In this document: piece by piece, positions 1-6,739 of the stretch
Layout of the letters: each line of letters starts with the position of its first letter
Position numbering within the stretch: the first letter of the stretch is position 1
Assembly: GCA_910586285.1 (NCBI GenBank)
Contig: CAJUGR010000049.1
Location: 1 to 13,565, forward strand
Length of the DNA: 13,565 nucleotides
Direction: 5' to 3'
Origin: an uncultured Erysipelotrichaceae bacterium
Lineage (GTDB): Bacteria > Bacillota_I > Bacilli_A > Erysipelotrichales > Erysipelotrichaceae
Made by a program: the position numbers and the translations under genes
Notes under the pieces: model-generated
The model's input: only the letters and a program-made list of their open reading frames with translations
Database searches by the model: none
Told to the model about the DNA's origin: nothing

Positions 1-75
1 TGGCACCCTCTGTAGGAATCGAACCTACAATTAGATCTTAGGAGGATCCCGTGATATCCATTTCACTAAGAGGGC
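1..75 (-). tRNA. tRNA-Arg (anticodon CCU)
   Basis: Reading the minus strand gives a full 75-nt cloverleaf with a genomically encoded CCA end. The acceptor arms GCCCTCT/AGAGGGT pair with one G-U at position 1. The D stem is GTGA/TCAC, the anticodon stem GGATC/GATCT has loop CTCCTAA, and the T arm is GTAGG-TTCGATT-CCTAC. Positions 34-36 read CCT, so it decodes the arginine codon AGG. It lies 7 nt downstream of the other tRNA-Arg and is probably co-transcribed with it. The gene touches the window edge, so further tRNAs may follow. Confidence 0.95.
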
Positions 76-82
76 ATAAAAA

Positions 83-159
83 TGGCGCACCCGACAGGAA
101 TCGAACCTGCAACCTTTTGAATCGGAATCAAATGCGCTATCCAGTTGCGCCACGGGCAC
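83..159 (-). tRNA. tRNA-Arg (anticodon CCG)
   Basis: The minus strand gives a 77-nt cloverleaf with encoded CCA. The acceptor arms are GTGCCCG/CGGGTGC with two G-U pairs. The D stem is GCGC/GCGC, the anticodon stem TTTGA/TCAAA has loop TTCCGAT, and the T arm is GCAGG-TTCGATT-CCTGT. The anticodon CCG decodes arginine codon CGG. It is the promoter-proximal gene of the tRNA pair and is divergent from the membrane-protein gene that starts at 233. Confidence 0.95.
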
Positions 160-169
160 GTGTGCATAT

Positions 170-198
170 ATTCTATCATATTTTATCAAAATAGAAAA
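170..198 (-). promoter_or_regulatory. possible promoter of the tRNA-Arg pair
   Basis: On the minus strand a -10-like TAGAAT (175-170) lies 17 nt after a weak -35-like TTTTCT (198-193). This would start transcription near 163, just ahead of the tRNA at 159. The -35 match is poor, and the A/T-rich stretch also contains other possible -10 boxes such as TATGAT at 180-175, so this is tentative. Confidence 0.3.
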
Positions 199-232
199 GG
201 CTGTTTCCAGAAAAATGAAAGGAGTAAGACAT

Positions 233-2077
233 ATGAAACGAACCGTGAAATATTTGTTCATCCTGTTAAGTTTCTTATGCCTGTTAGTGCCCTTTCATGT
301 TCTCGCCTATGACGCTTATCATATCAGTGATTATCAAATTCACATTGATATCAGTAAAAGCGCAGTGATGAGTGTAGAAGAGAATATCACGATCAAGGAC
401 TGCCGCAATTTGGAATTCTATAAAGACATCACTCAGAATTATTCTTATGATGCCGATCAAGACGGAACACCGGAAACGTATGCATATGAAATCAGTAATA
501 TTCATGTGGAGGGAGCTAAGTATTCTACCTCACATAGTGACGGAAAGTATCGTGTTTCCTTTTCACTCAATGAGCCTGATGCGCAAATTGTTCTGCATTA
601 TCAAGTGCGGCTTCGCCAGATTAAGCTGAATCGCCCCGACAGCGATGATGCCATCCTGTTGCTTTATCAATTCATTCCCGCCGATCATGAGGGCACCATT
701 GATCATTACAGTATTGCCATGACGCTGCCCAATCGGCCGGATACGGCATTTGATGTTTATCAGATCGATCAAAACCAGAATCGCGGTACTTCGGTCAATG
801 CAACCGTGAATGATAAGACGGTATTGGTTACCGGCAGTGAGCCGTTAGCCCCCGGCATGGGTTTAATGGTATTCGCGTCACTGCGTAATTTCTTCTTTAA
901 CTATTCGCATCCGATTACATTGCATCTGTTTTTTACCGTCTTCTCCATCATTCTGGTTATGGGAGTTTATTTCGGTATCATTTACAGTAATCGTTTCCAT
1001 AAAAAGTATGTGGGAAAAAACAGTTATCCGCTCAGTGATATTGACGCCGGATCGCTTGGCTATATCATCGACGGCATCATTGATGAAGCCGATATCATGA
1101 CCATTTTAATCGATTGGGCCAATCAGAATTATATTCATATTCACAATGAAAATCAGACGGTTTCCATTCATATTATTCATGAACTCCCGGCCTCCGCCAA
1201 AGGCTACGAAAAGCGCCTGTTTAATTTGATTTTTACCGATTACACGATGGTGACGATTGATGAACTGGCTGCGCGTCGCTTAGCGAAGAAGATGAAAGAA
1301 ATTGAAAATGAAATTCTGTTATATCAAGAGCGAAAGAAAACCAAAATCATTTATGCCAATCATTCCTATTCGGTTCAGATGTTATCGTCATTGGTGATTG
1401 GTATCCCGTTGATGCTGATTTCATTTGCTTGCGTTTATGAAGAACAATACCTCATCACCCAAGCATTTATGCCGTCACTGATAACGATGGGAATCGTCTA
1501 TATCAACTGTTTGCCGTGGATTTGGTTGATGAAGAATCAATACCGTTTTTCTAAGAACACCCAGGATGTCCACCGTATTTTAATTATGTTAATTAATTTT
1601 ATCTGCGGGGCTTTGCTTTACAACTTTTTACTGGCTCATCAAACACCGGTGGTTTACGTTGCCGTCAATTTCGTTTTGACCATTCTGATTGCCTGTGTCA
1701 TTCTGTTTATGGACCATCGCACCCTTTACGGGCGTAATCTCTATGTAAAACTGTTAACGCTAAGACAATTTATTCGTCATGCCGGCACCGATCAGCTGCT
1801 TCATCATTTAAATGAAGATCCGTATTACTTTGAGGATATGCTGCCGTATGCTTATATATTTGATATTACGGATATTTGGGGCAAACGGTTCACTTCCATT
1901 CCCTTACAGGCACCGCCGTGGTATTTCCATCCCAATGCCGAGGCACAGTCTGTCATCTATTGGATGAATGGTTTGGAAACCGCATTGAATGCCATCAAAA
2001 AATCATTATATCGAAAGGAACGAACAGCTGCCAAGCGCTCCGCTTACAATGCCTCAGACAAAACACAGTCCGAATAG
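233..2077 (+). CDS. DUF2207 family membrane protein
   Basis: I recognise this 614-residue protein as a DUF2207-type predicted membrane protein; the biochemical function of the family is unknown to me. Residues 1-25 look like a signal peptide with a hydrophobic core (ending near VLAYD). Residues about 27-225 form the extracytoplasmic beta-rich domain. A transmembrane segment follows at about 230-251, then a soluble segment (about 255-375) and four more hydrophobic helices at about 381-401, 411-433, 447-468 and 472-493. The C-terminal cytoplasmic part has the family's DP-YFEDMLPYAY motif near 529-541. The start at 233 is chosen because AAAGGAG (218-224) lies 8 nt upstream; an in-frame ATG at 215 would overlap that site. 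The gene stands alone, divergent from the tRNAs, and ends at a shared hairpin terminator. Confidence 0.85.
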   Translation: MKRTVKYLFILLSFLCLLVPFHVLAYDAYHISDYQIHIDISKSAVMSVEENITIKDCRNLEFYKDITQNYSYDADQDGTPETYAYEISNIHVEGAKYSTSHSDGKYRVSFSLNEPDAQIVLHYQVRLRQIKLNRPDSDDAILLLYQFIPADHEGTIDHYSIAMTLPNRPDTAFDVYQIDQNQNRGTSVNATVNDKTVLVTGSEPLAPGMGLMVFASLRNFFFNYSHPITLHLFFTVFSIILVMGVYFGIIYSNRFHKKYVGKNSYPLSDIDAGSLGYIIDGIIDEADIMTILIDWANQNYIHIHNENQTVSIHIIHELPASAKGYEKRLFNLIFTDYTMVTIDELAARRLAKKMKEIENEILLYQERKKTKIIYANHSYSVQMLSSLVIGIPLMLISFACVYEEQYLITQAFMPSLITMGIVYINCLPWIWLMKNQYRFSKNTQDVHRILIMLINFICGALLYNFLLAHQTPVVYVAVNFVLTILIACVILFMDHRTLYGRNLYVKLLTLRQFIRHAGTDQLLHHLNEDPYYFEDMLPYAYIFDITDIWGKRFTSIPLQAPPWYFHPNAEAQSVIYWMNGLETALNAIKKSLYRKERTAAKRSAYNASDKTQSE

Positions 2078-2119
2078 AAAACGCGATCCCGCTTTTATAA
2101 ATCAGGCGATCGCGTTTTT
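2078..2119. terminator. bidirectional intrinsic terminator
   Basis: AAAACGCGATC (2078-2088) pairs with GATCGCGTTTT (2108-2118), a stem of about 11 bp that starts right after the DUF2207 stop codon and is followed by T5. On the minus strand the same hairpin is followed by TTTTC, so it probably also ends transcription of the convergent HD-domain gene stopping at 2148. Confidence 0.8.
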
Positions 2120-2147
2120 GTATGAATGAAACTGAAGAAAATGCTTC

Positions 2148-2663
2148 TCATCGTTTACCCATTCCTTTATTTTCTTGTTTTAAACATTGACGTTTTTGAT
2201 TCAAGGCCTCCAACAAATAATAGAGCCGTACTCCCGCCTGTTCTTCTAACTCGTGATCAGGATGATAGAAATAACGCTCTAACACATCGGCATCCTTTAA
2301 GATCTCTGCATAAATATCATCATCCCGGATTAATTTATCCGAATGATGTGCAATGGCATAAACGATTGTCGCAATTTCCTTTTCATCAAAACAATTCATT
2401 TCCGTCAAAATGCTCTGCGCTATTTCTGCACTTTTTTGCGCATGATTACGATGTCCCACATTCAAAGCATAGATCGCAATATCGTGCAACATCGCCGCTA
2501 TGGCGCATAATTCCGAATTCACCCGATGCGTCAGCGCCAAAAATGTCGCACTCTGTGAAACGCCGTATAAGTGAATATAGGCAAATTTGCGGTCCGCGTC
2601 TTCCGCCAAATCGCCAATGATGCGATCCACCTTTTCACGTACCATTTCCAAGCGATCCATCAT
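2148..2663 (-). CDS. HD-domain protein, putative metal-dependent phosphohydrolase
   Basis: A small (171-residue) single-domain HD-superfamily protein. Numbered from the chosen start, it shows an early His (H31), the HD doublet in AAMLHDIAIY (H60, D61), further histidines in the GHRNHA segment (H71, H74) and AIAHHS (H106, H107), and the late aspartate in LKDADVLER (D124 or D126). This is the order expected for HD metal-binding hydrolases of the YedJ/YfbR-like type. The substrate cannot be told; nucleotides or phosphorylated metabolites are usual for the superfamily. The start is ambiguous: a GTG at 2669 is followed by three consecutive ATGs (2666, 2663, 2660). The site AAAAGGAA fits 2663 or 2660 best by spacing. 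It has its own extended -10 promoter and is divergent from the leucine-rich repeat gene. Confidence 0.8.
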   Translation of the reverse strand: MMDRLEMVREKVDRIIGDLAEDADRKFAYIHLYGVSQSATFLALTHRVNSELCAIAAMLHDIAIYALNVGHRNHAQKSAEIAQSILTEMNCFDEKEIATIVYAIAHHSDKLIRDDDIYAEILKDADVLERYFYHPDHELEEQAGVRLYYLLEALNQKRQCLKQENKGMGKR

Positions 2664-2681
2664 CATCACTTCCTTTTCCTA

Positions 2682-2690
2682 ATTATAACA
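2682..2690 (-). promoter_or_regulatory. extended -10 promoter of the HD-domain gene
   Basis: The minus strand reads TGTTATAAT (2690-2682), a perfect TATAAT preceded by the TGn extension. No good -35 box is present at 17 nt, which fits an extended -10 promoter. The short leader carries the AAAAGGAA ribosome site. Confidence 0.6.
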
Positions 2691-2710
2691 TCTTCCAATC
2701 GGAAATGATA

Positions 2711-2728
2711 TTATTCACAAATGAATAA
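2711..2728. promoter_or_regulatory. perfect inverted repeat, possible operator
   Basis: TTATTCA (2711-2717), CAAA, TGAATAA (2722-2728) is a perfect 7-bp inverted repeat with a 4-nt centre. It sits in the divergent control region between the HD-domain and leucine-rich repeat genes, just upstream of where the -35 region of the HD gene would be. It has no T-run, so it is not a terminator. The binding protein is unknown, and chance occurrence in A/T-rich DNA is possible. Confidence 0.35.
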
Positions 2729-2766
2729 ATCGTTATTTTAACGTTTCCTATTTTTCACAATGAGAG

Positions 2767-2772
2767 TATAAT
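2767..2772 (+). promoter_or_regulatory. -10 box of the leucine-rich repeat gene
   Basis: A perfect TATAAT lies 29 nt before the start codon, in GAGAGTATAATATC. The hexamer 17 nt upstream (TTTCCT) is a weak -35 match. A strong ribosome site TAAGGAGG (2787-2794) follows 7 nt before the ATG at 2802. Confidence 0.6.
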
Positions 2773-2801
2773 ATCAGTACAAGGGATAAGGAGGAAATAC
2801 A

Positions 2802-4244
2802 ATGCTGATTAAAGATGAAATGTTGGCGACGGCCATTCAGCGTTCACTTCATAAACAAAACCAAGAACTGACCAAGGAAGATCTGTGTTCCTTAACCAAA
2901 TTACATGCCCGGGGAATGGAAATAAAATCACTGGATGGATTGGAGTATTGTGAAAATCTGACTTATCTGGATCTTTCACAAAATCATATCGAAGTATTGG
3001 ATCCGCTGCGTAATCTGCGAGATCTGGAAGTCATCAATTTGAGTAAAAACCAGCTACGGGACATCTCGGCACTGCGAGATTTTCGCAACTTAAAACGCTT
3101 GGATTTATCACGCAATAATCTGTATGTCATGGATATTTCCGCTATCAATACTATGGGCAATTTAGAAGAGTGTAATCTCAATCGCTGTAAGGTAGATTCG
3201 ATTACTTATTTGGAAGGCTGTGCCCATTTAAAACGCTTGTGGTTGGGAATTGAAGGACCGGCTCAATCTTTTGGAATTCTCGGCACCTTGAAGGAGTTAA
3301 AAGAGCTGCATTTAAGTAAAATGTGGATGTATGAAATCTCCGATCTGTCATACTTAAACCAACTGGAAAGATTGGATTTATCTACGAATCTGTTCTCGGA
3401 TCTTTCTCCCCTGACATCAATGAAACAGTTGCGCAGTTTGAATCTTTCTAACAATATTTATTTAAAGGATTATCATGTTTTATCCTCACTGCCGCAGCTG
3501 GAAGAATTGAATATTTCCTATAATGAATTAACAGACTTTGACTTTTTAAAACCGCTTATGCAAATCAAAGATCTGCGCTTATTACAATGCGGTATTCAAG
3601 ATTTGCGCATCTTATCCGATTTTCGCAATTTAGAGAAACTGGATATTTCACATAATCGTGTGACCCATACCGAAGTGCTGAAAAAGATGAAGAACTTGCG
3701 TTATTTCAAAGCCAGCAGCTGTGTTCTCGATCATATTGATTTTCTGAAAACCGCTGTCCACTTAAAAGAATTAAACGTGTATAACAATAACATCAAAAAT
3801 ATCGATGTATTACAAAACTGCTTGGAAATGACCAATCTGGATGTCGGAAATAATCACATCCAAGATATTCGTTGTTTGGCGAATATGAAAAATCTGGAAG
3901 GATTGGGTCTTGCCAATAACAATATCAAAGATTTAACACCATTAGAACATCTTACCAACTTAGGTACTCTGGATTTATATGCCAATGTGATTACCGATCT
4001 GAAACCGTTAAGTAACTTGATCAATCTGATTTCTTTGCGTTTGGATCATAACGGCATCTATGATTTGGAGCCGTTAAAGCCGTTAGTATACCTTACCTCA
4101 TTAACCTTGAAGGCAAATTATGTTACCGATGTGGAACCGTTGTTAGGACTTAAAAACCTGATTGAACTGCGATTGGTGGATAATCCGATTGAAAACATCG
4201 AAATTCTGAAACCACTTGAGGTATATGAAAAATTAAGCGCATAA
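2802..4244 (+). CDS. leucine-rich repeat protein, no signal peptide
   Basis: A 480-residue protein built almost entirely of leucine-rich repeats of the SDS22/internalin class. After a short helical cap (about 1-30, with the LTKEDLCSLTKL pattern typical of bacterial LRR N-caps), about 19 repeats of 21-24 residues run from about 51 to 470. They follow L--L--L-L--N-I-D---L; good examples are ANMKNLEGLGLANNNIKDL and LTNLGTLDLYANVITDL. Unlike listerial internalins there is no signal peptide, LPXTG anchor, GW or transmembrane segment, so it is probably cytoplasmic. Repeats 4-6 and 10-12 are less regular and lack the Asn. The likely role is protein-protein binding; the partner is unknown. It is monocistronic, with its own TATAAT box, a TAAGGAGG ribosome site and a terminator. 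Confidence 0.85.
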   Translation: MLIKDEMLATAIQRSLHKQNQELTKEDLCSLTKLHARGMEIKSLDGLEYCENLTYLDLSQNHIEVLDPLRNLRDLEVINLSKNQLRDISALRDFRNLKRLDLSRNNLYVMDISAINTMGNLEECNLNRCKVDSITYLEGCAHLKRLWLGIEGPAQSFGILGTLKELKELHLSKMWMYEISDLSYLNQLERLDLSTNLFSDLSPLTSMKQLRSLNLSNNIYLKDYHVLSSLPQLEELNISYNELTDFDFLKPLMQIKDLRLLQCGIQDLRILSDFRNLEKLDISHNRVTHTEVLKKMKNLRYFKASSCVLDHIDFLKTAVHLKELNVYNNNIKNIDVLQNCLEMTNLDVGNNHIQDIRCLANMKNLEGLGLANNNIKDLTPLEHLTNLGTLDLYANVITDLKPLSNLINLISLRLDHNGIYDLEPLKPLVYLTSLTLKANYVTDVEPLLGLKNLIELRLVDNPIENIEILKPLEVYEKLSA

Positions 4245-4277
4245 AACAAGCCCCGTCCATCATGACGGAGCTTTTTT
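4243..4277. terminator. bidirectional terminator, copy 1 of a repeated hairpin
   Basis: AAGCCCCGTC (4248-4257) and GACGGAGCTT (4264-4273) pair with one C-A mismatch and are followed by T6 on the plus strand, ending the leucine-rich repeat gene. Read on the minus strand, the mismatch becomes a G-U pair and the hairpin is followed by GTTTT, so it can also end the DeoR-family gene stopping at 4310. The first 31 bases are 29/31 identical to 7381-7411. Confidence 0.85.
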
Positions 4278-4309
4278 CGGTGATACAAAATCATATTATG
4301 AAATCTTCT

Positions 4310-5086
4310 TTATTGAAATATATGAAAGCCGGCTTGTTTTAAAAGTCTGATCTGTTCAACATCCGCCCTGTCGTCCGTGATCACACCCTCAACATCTTGT
4401 GCCGTACAGATGATCTTTAATCCTGTATTCCCCAATTTGGTATGATCCGCAAGTATATAAGTTTTCTTGGCATGTTTGATCAGCTGTATTTTAATGAAAT
4501 TCTCAGAGACTCCGGCATTTGTCACCAGACCGTCTTCATCGACACCATCCGGCGAAATGAAGCATACTTCACTTTTATAGGTATTAAGAATGTATTCAGA
4601 AACATCATCATGAAAAGACCCATGATCACGATCATAAGTGCCGCCTGCCAAACAAAGCTGGATAACATTTGATTTCGTTATCACTTGTGCCGCTTGAAAG
4701 GAATTGGTTATGATCGTACAGGGAATTCTACTGTTCACAATTTCCTCAGCCAGAATAATATTGGTAGTTCCTGAATCCAGCGTAATGATCATATTCGGCT
4801 TGATTAAATGTTTGAGTGCATACTTCGCTATCTGCCTTTTTTCTTCGATATTCATATTCAGACGTTTCGCAATGACTGAATTTCTTACGGTATTTTCATT
4901 GGATATCGCTCCACCCAAGATTCGTTTTAATAATCCTTGTTTTTCCAATTTCGTCAGATCATTGCGAATAGTTGCCTCGCTGCAATGGAATTTATCACAT
5001 AATTCAGAAAGGCTGACTGCTCCCTTCATGGATAGATATTCACAGATTTTTTCATGACGTTCTATGGATTTTTTTGATGTCTGCAT
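4310..5086 (-). CDS. DeoR/GlpR family transcriptional regulator
   Basis: A 258-residue, full-length DeoR-family regulator. The N-terminal winged helix-turn-helix covers about 6-60, with VSLSELCDKFHCSEATIRND and the following KLEKQGLLKRILGGA, the family signature. The C-terminal sugar-phosphate sensing domain (about 75-235) has the phosphate-loop motif ITLDSGTTN (D104), TNSF (127-130), LAGGTYD, GVSE (192-195) and ADHTKLG (213-219). Members usually repress sugar catabolic genes and are released by a phosphorylated sugar. The start at 5086 is chosen because AAGGAG lies 9 nt upstream; the reading frame extends 22 codons further but that part has no ribosome site and overlaps the promoter. It is divergent from the nagB-hxlAB-like operon, its likely target, and an operator-like repeat in its leader suggests autoregulation. 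The inducer could be glucosamine-6-phosphate or a related ketose phosphate; this is inference. Confidence 0.9.
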   Translation of the reverse strand: MQTSKKSIERHEKICEYLSMKGAVSLSELCDKFHCSEATIRNDLTKLEKQGLLKRILGGAISNENTVRNSVIAKRLNMNIEEKRQIAKYALKHLIKPNMIITLDSGTTNIILAEEIVNSRIPCTIITNSFQAAQVITKSNVIQLCLAGGTYDRDHGSFHDDVSEYILNTYKSEVCFISPDGVDEDGLVTNAGVSENFIKIQLIKHAKKTYILADHTKLGNTGLKIICTAQDVEGVITDDRADVEQIRLLKQAGFHIFQ

Positions 5087-5101
5087 AGCAACATACTCCT
5101 T

Positions 5102-5125
5102 AAAATTATTGAAACCAATATTTAT
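5102..5125. promoter_or_regulatory. putative operator over the regulator's start of transcription
   Basis: AAAATTATTG (5102-5111), AAAC, CAATATTTAT (5116-5125) is an imperfect inverted repeat. Its left arm is identical to the left arm of the repeat at 5238, which covers the -35 box of the divergent operon. It begins at the inner edge of the regulator's TATAAT and covers its expected transcription start, as an autorepression site would. Confidence 0.55.
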
Positions 5126-5152
5126 TATATTATAATTTTGCAAAATATCCAA
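5124..5152 (-). promoter_or_regulatory. promoter of the DeoR-family gene
   Basis: On the minus strand TTGGAT (5152-5147) and a perfect TATAAT (5129-5124) are 17 nt apart. Transcription would start near 5117, about 30 nt before the ATG at 5086. The spacer contains the 12-bp palindrome ATTTTGCAAAAT (5135-5146). Confidence 0.65.
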
Positions 5153-5175
5153 TGAGTTTGTAATTAAAAAGCCTG

Positions 5176-5199
5176 TTAGTTATTGATTTCAGTACTTAA
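5176..5199. promoter_or_regulatory. weak third copy of the operator-like repeat
   Basis: TTAGTTATTG (5176-5185), ATTT, CAGTACTTAA (5190-5199) keeps the TTATTG-N4-C core of the sites at 5102 and 5238 but has poorer outer bases. Its centre is 74 bp from the first site and 62 bp from the other, close to whole helical turns. It could be an auxiliary site for looping or a chance match. Confidence 0.25.
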
Positions 5200-5236
5200 C
5201 GTCTATATATCTTTGTATTTTGTTAAATAAATCATT

Positions 5237-5262
5237 CAAAATTATTGACATCGATAATTTTG
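5237..5262. promoter_or_regulatory. putative operator of the sugar-phosphate operon
   Basis: CAAAATTATTG (5237-5247), ACAT, CGATAATTTTG (5252-5262) is an 11-bp inverted repeat with a single mismatch. It contains the whole -35 box TTGACA (5245-5250), so a bound repressor would block RNA polymerase. The left arm recurs in the regulator's own leader at 5102. The DeoR-family protein encoded next to it is the natural candidate to bind here. Confidence 0.65.
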
Positions 5263-5273
5263 GGTAGTATTAT
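5245..5273 (+). promoter_or_regulatory. sigma-A type promoter of the nagB-hxlAB-like operon
   Basis: A perfect TTGACA (5245-5250) and TATTAT (5268-5273) are separated by exactly 17 nt. Transcription would start near 5280, giving a leader of about 42 nt with ribosome site AAAGGA (5306-5311) ahead of the ATG at 5322. Confidence 0.85.
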
Positions 5274-5321
5274 ATAAGTGTCTAAGATGACATAAATAAT
5301 AACAGAAAGGAAACCCAGAAA

Positions 5322-6083
5322 ATGAAAATTGTATTATGTAAAGATTATGAAGAAGTCAGTCGTGTGATGGCAGAAAAGGTCGCGGCTCTGATCAACGAAA
5401 AGCCGGATTTGGTGTTCTGCCTTCCTGCCGGAAATTCGCCCATTGGTATGTACCAATATCTTGTACAGATGTATAAGGAAGGAAAAGTTGATTATTCCCA
5501 ATTAAGAACGTTTGATATGGATGAGTACGCAGGAATGACTCCTGATGATCCCCACAGTTTCATCTACTTTATGCATCATCACTTCATGGATCATGTCAAT
5601 ATTAATTTTGATAATGTTCATTACCCCCATGCCGATGTAGAAGATTTGGATGCGGAGTGCGCTCGATATGCACAGGAAATCATTGATGAAGGCGGATTGG
5701 ATATCGCCATTACCAGTATCGGAGATGACGGTCACATCGCCTTTAATGAACCGGATTCCTATTTATTGCCGCGAACCCATGTTGTCAAGATGGATGAAGC
5801 AACACGCAAACAGAATGCGAATGCGTTTGCTGATCGTGAGGGCGGAGTTCCGGAATATGCGATCACAACCGGAATGGAAGAGCATATGAAAACAAAGCAT
5901 TATTATGTTGTTTGTTCCGGTGCTCACAAAGCTCCATTATTAAAGAAATTATTTGAATCGGAAAAGCTGGATCCCATGTTCCCGGTTTCTTGGCTGAGAA
6001 TGCATCCAAATGTTGAATTTATCATAGATGAAGAAGCCGCAAAAGACATTCCGGCAGAAGCGCTTGAATATTTCAGTAAATAG
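5322..6083 (+). CDS. nagB: glucosamine-6-phosphate deaminase-like enzyme (NagB family)
   Basis: A 253-residue NagB-family protein close to the usual length of 240-265. NagB converts glucosamine-6-phosphate to fructose-6-phosphate and ammonia in the cytoplasm. The catalytic set known from E. coli NagB is present: Asp in FDMDEY (D67), Asp and His in GDDGHIAFNE (D136, H138) and Glu (E143), plus a Lys in SGAHKA (K203). The phosphate loop reads LPAGNSP (34-40) instead of the usual LPTGGTP, so specificity for another 2-amino-sugar phosphate (for example galactosamine-6-phosphate) or another isomerisation cannot be excluded. It is the first gene of an operon with HPS and PHI, 20 nt upstream of the HPS start. 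No transporter or nagA is present in the window, so substrate uptake must be encoded elsewhere. Confidence 0.85.
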   Translation: MKIVLCKDYEEVSRVMAEKVAALINEKPDLVFCLPAGNSPIGMYQYLVQMYKEGKVDYSQLRTFDMDEYAGMTPDDPHSFIYFMHHHFMDHVNINFDNVHYPHADVEDLDAECARYAQEIIDEGGLDIAITSIGDDGHIAFNEPDSYLLPRTHVVKMDEATRKQNANAFADREGGVPEYAITTGMEEHMKTKHYYVVCSGAHKAPLLKKLFESEKLDPMFPVSWLRMHPNVEFIIDEEAAKDIPAEALEYFSK

Positions 6084-6103
6084 CCGGATGAAAGGCACAT
6101 AAA

Positions 6104-6739
6104 ATGAAGTTACAAATTGCTGTGGACATTGCCGATACAAAAGAAGTCATGCAGATTGCTTCTGAAATACATGATGTGATTGATATTTTTGAAGTCGGTA
6201 CACCGGTGATCATGAAAGAAGGATTGAGCCCGGTAAAAGCCTTAAAAGAAAAATATCCTGATCTCTGTGTTTTGGCGGACACAAAAATCATGGATGGCGG
6301 AAGTATCGAATGTGGCGATGCTTGTGAGGCAGGCGCAGATATTGTCACCGTATTGGCGGTTTCCGATAACGCTACAATCAGAGAAGTTTGTGAAACCGCC
6401 CATAAATATCATCGTAAAGTGATGGCAGATTTGATTTGTATCGAAGATATTGAAACCCGGGCAAAAAAGCTTTTAAAGATCGGTGTCGACCTGATTGGAA
6501 TCCACACCGGAGTTGATATGCAAAAAGAAGGAAGAAGCCCACTAAAAGAGTTATCCTTACTAAGCAGTAAAATAGAAAGCAGCCTGATAACCGTAGCAGG
6601 AGGTATAAAGATCAATACCGTTGATGAGTATATCGCTTTCCATCCGGGTGTCGTCATTGCCGGAGGCGCGTTGTGCAATGCAGAAAATATCCGTCAGGCT
6701 GTTCTTGAAATGAAAGGACGTTTCAACCATGGAAATTAA
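6104..6739 (+). CDS. hxlA: 3-hexulose-6-phosphate synthase (HPS)
   Basis: A 211-residue TIM-barrel protein of the orotidine-monophosphate decarboxylase suprafamily, at the usual HPS length. HPS joins formaldehyde and ribulose-5-phosphate to make 3-hexulose-6-phosphate, reversibly and with Mg2+. Visible motifs are AVDIAD (D8), FEVGTP (E30), the catalytic ADTKIMDGG (D59, K61, D64), IHTGVD (H134) and the phosphate-binding loops VAGGIK (164-169) and IAGGAL (185-190). The DTKIMD-G motif fits HPS; the related 3-keto-L-gulonate-6-phosphate decarboxylases usually carry DAKIAD. Ribosome site AAAGG lies 8 nt before the ATG. Its 3' end overlaps the PHI gene by 11 nt, so the two are probably translationally coupled. 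No methanol or methylamine oxidation gene is nearby, so the reverse, pentose-forming direction is as likely as formaldehyde fixation. Confidence 0.88.
   Translation: MKLQIAVDIADTKEVMQIASEIHDVIDIFEVGTPVIMKEGLSPVKALKEKYPDLCVLADTKIMDGGSIECGDACEAGADIVTVLAVSDNATIREVCETAHKYHRKVMADLICIEDIETRAKKLLKIGVDLIGIHTGVDMQKEGRSPLKELSLLSSKIESSLITVAGGIKINTVDEYIAFHPGVVIAGGALCNAENIRQAVLEMKGRFNHGN

Noticed and set aside
215..232. Upstream ATG at 215 as start of the DUF2207 gene
   Set aside because: It overlaps the AAAGGAG ribosome site that serves the ATG at 233 and lacks its own.
2126..2620. Plus-strand frame of 164 codons
   Set aside because: Antisense to the HD-domain gene, no ribosome site, no recognisable motif.
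5135..5146. Palindrome ATTTTGCAAAAT as operator
   Set aside because: It lies in the spacer of the regulator promoter but has no second copy in the window and is short in A/T-rich DNA; kept only as a remark.
5087..5152. N-terminal extension of the DeoR-family protein to 5152
   Set aside because: The 22 extra codons overlap the regulator's -10 box and putative operator, carry no ribosome site and are not part of the conserved helix-turn-helix.
6104..6739. 3-keto-L-gulonate-6-phosphate decarboxylase instead of HPS
   Set aside because: The active-site motif is DTKIMDGG rather than DAKIAD, and the next gene is PHI, not an ascorbate-pathway epimerase.
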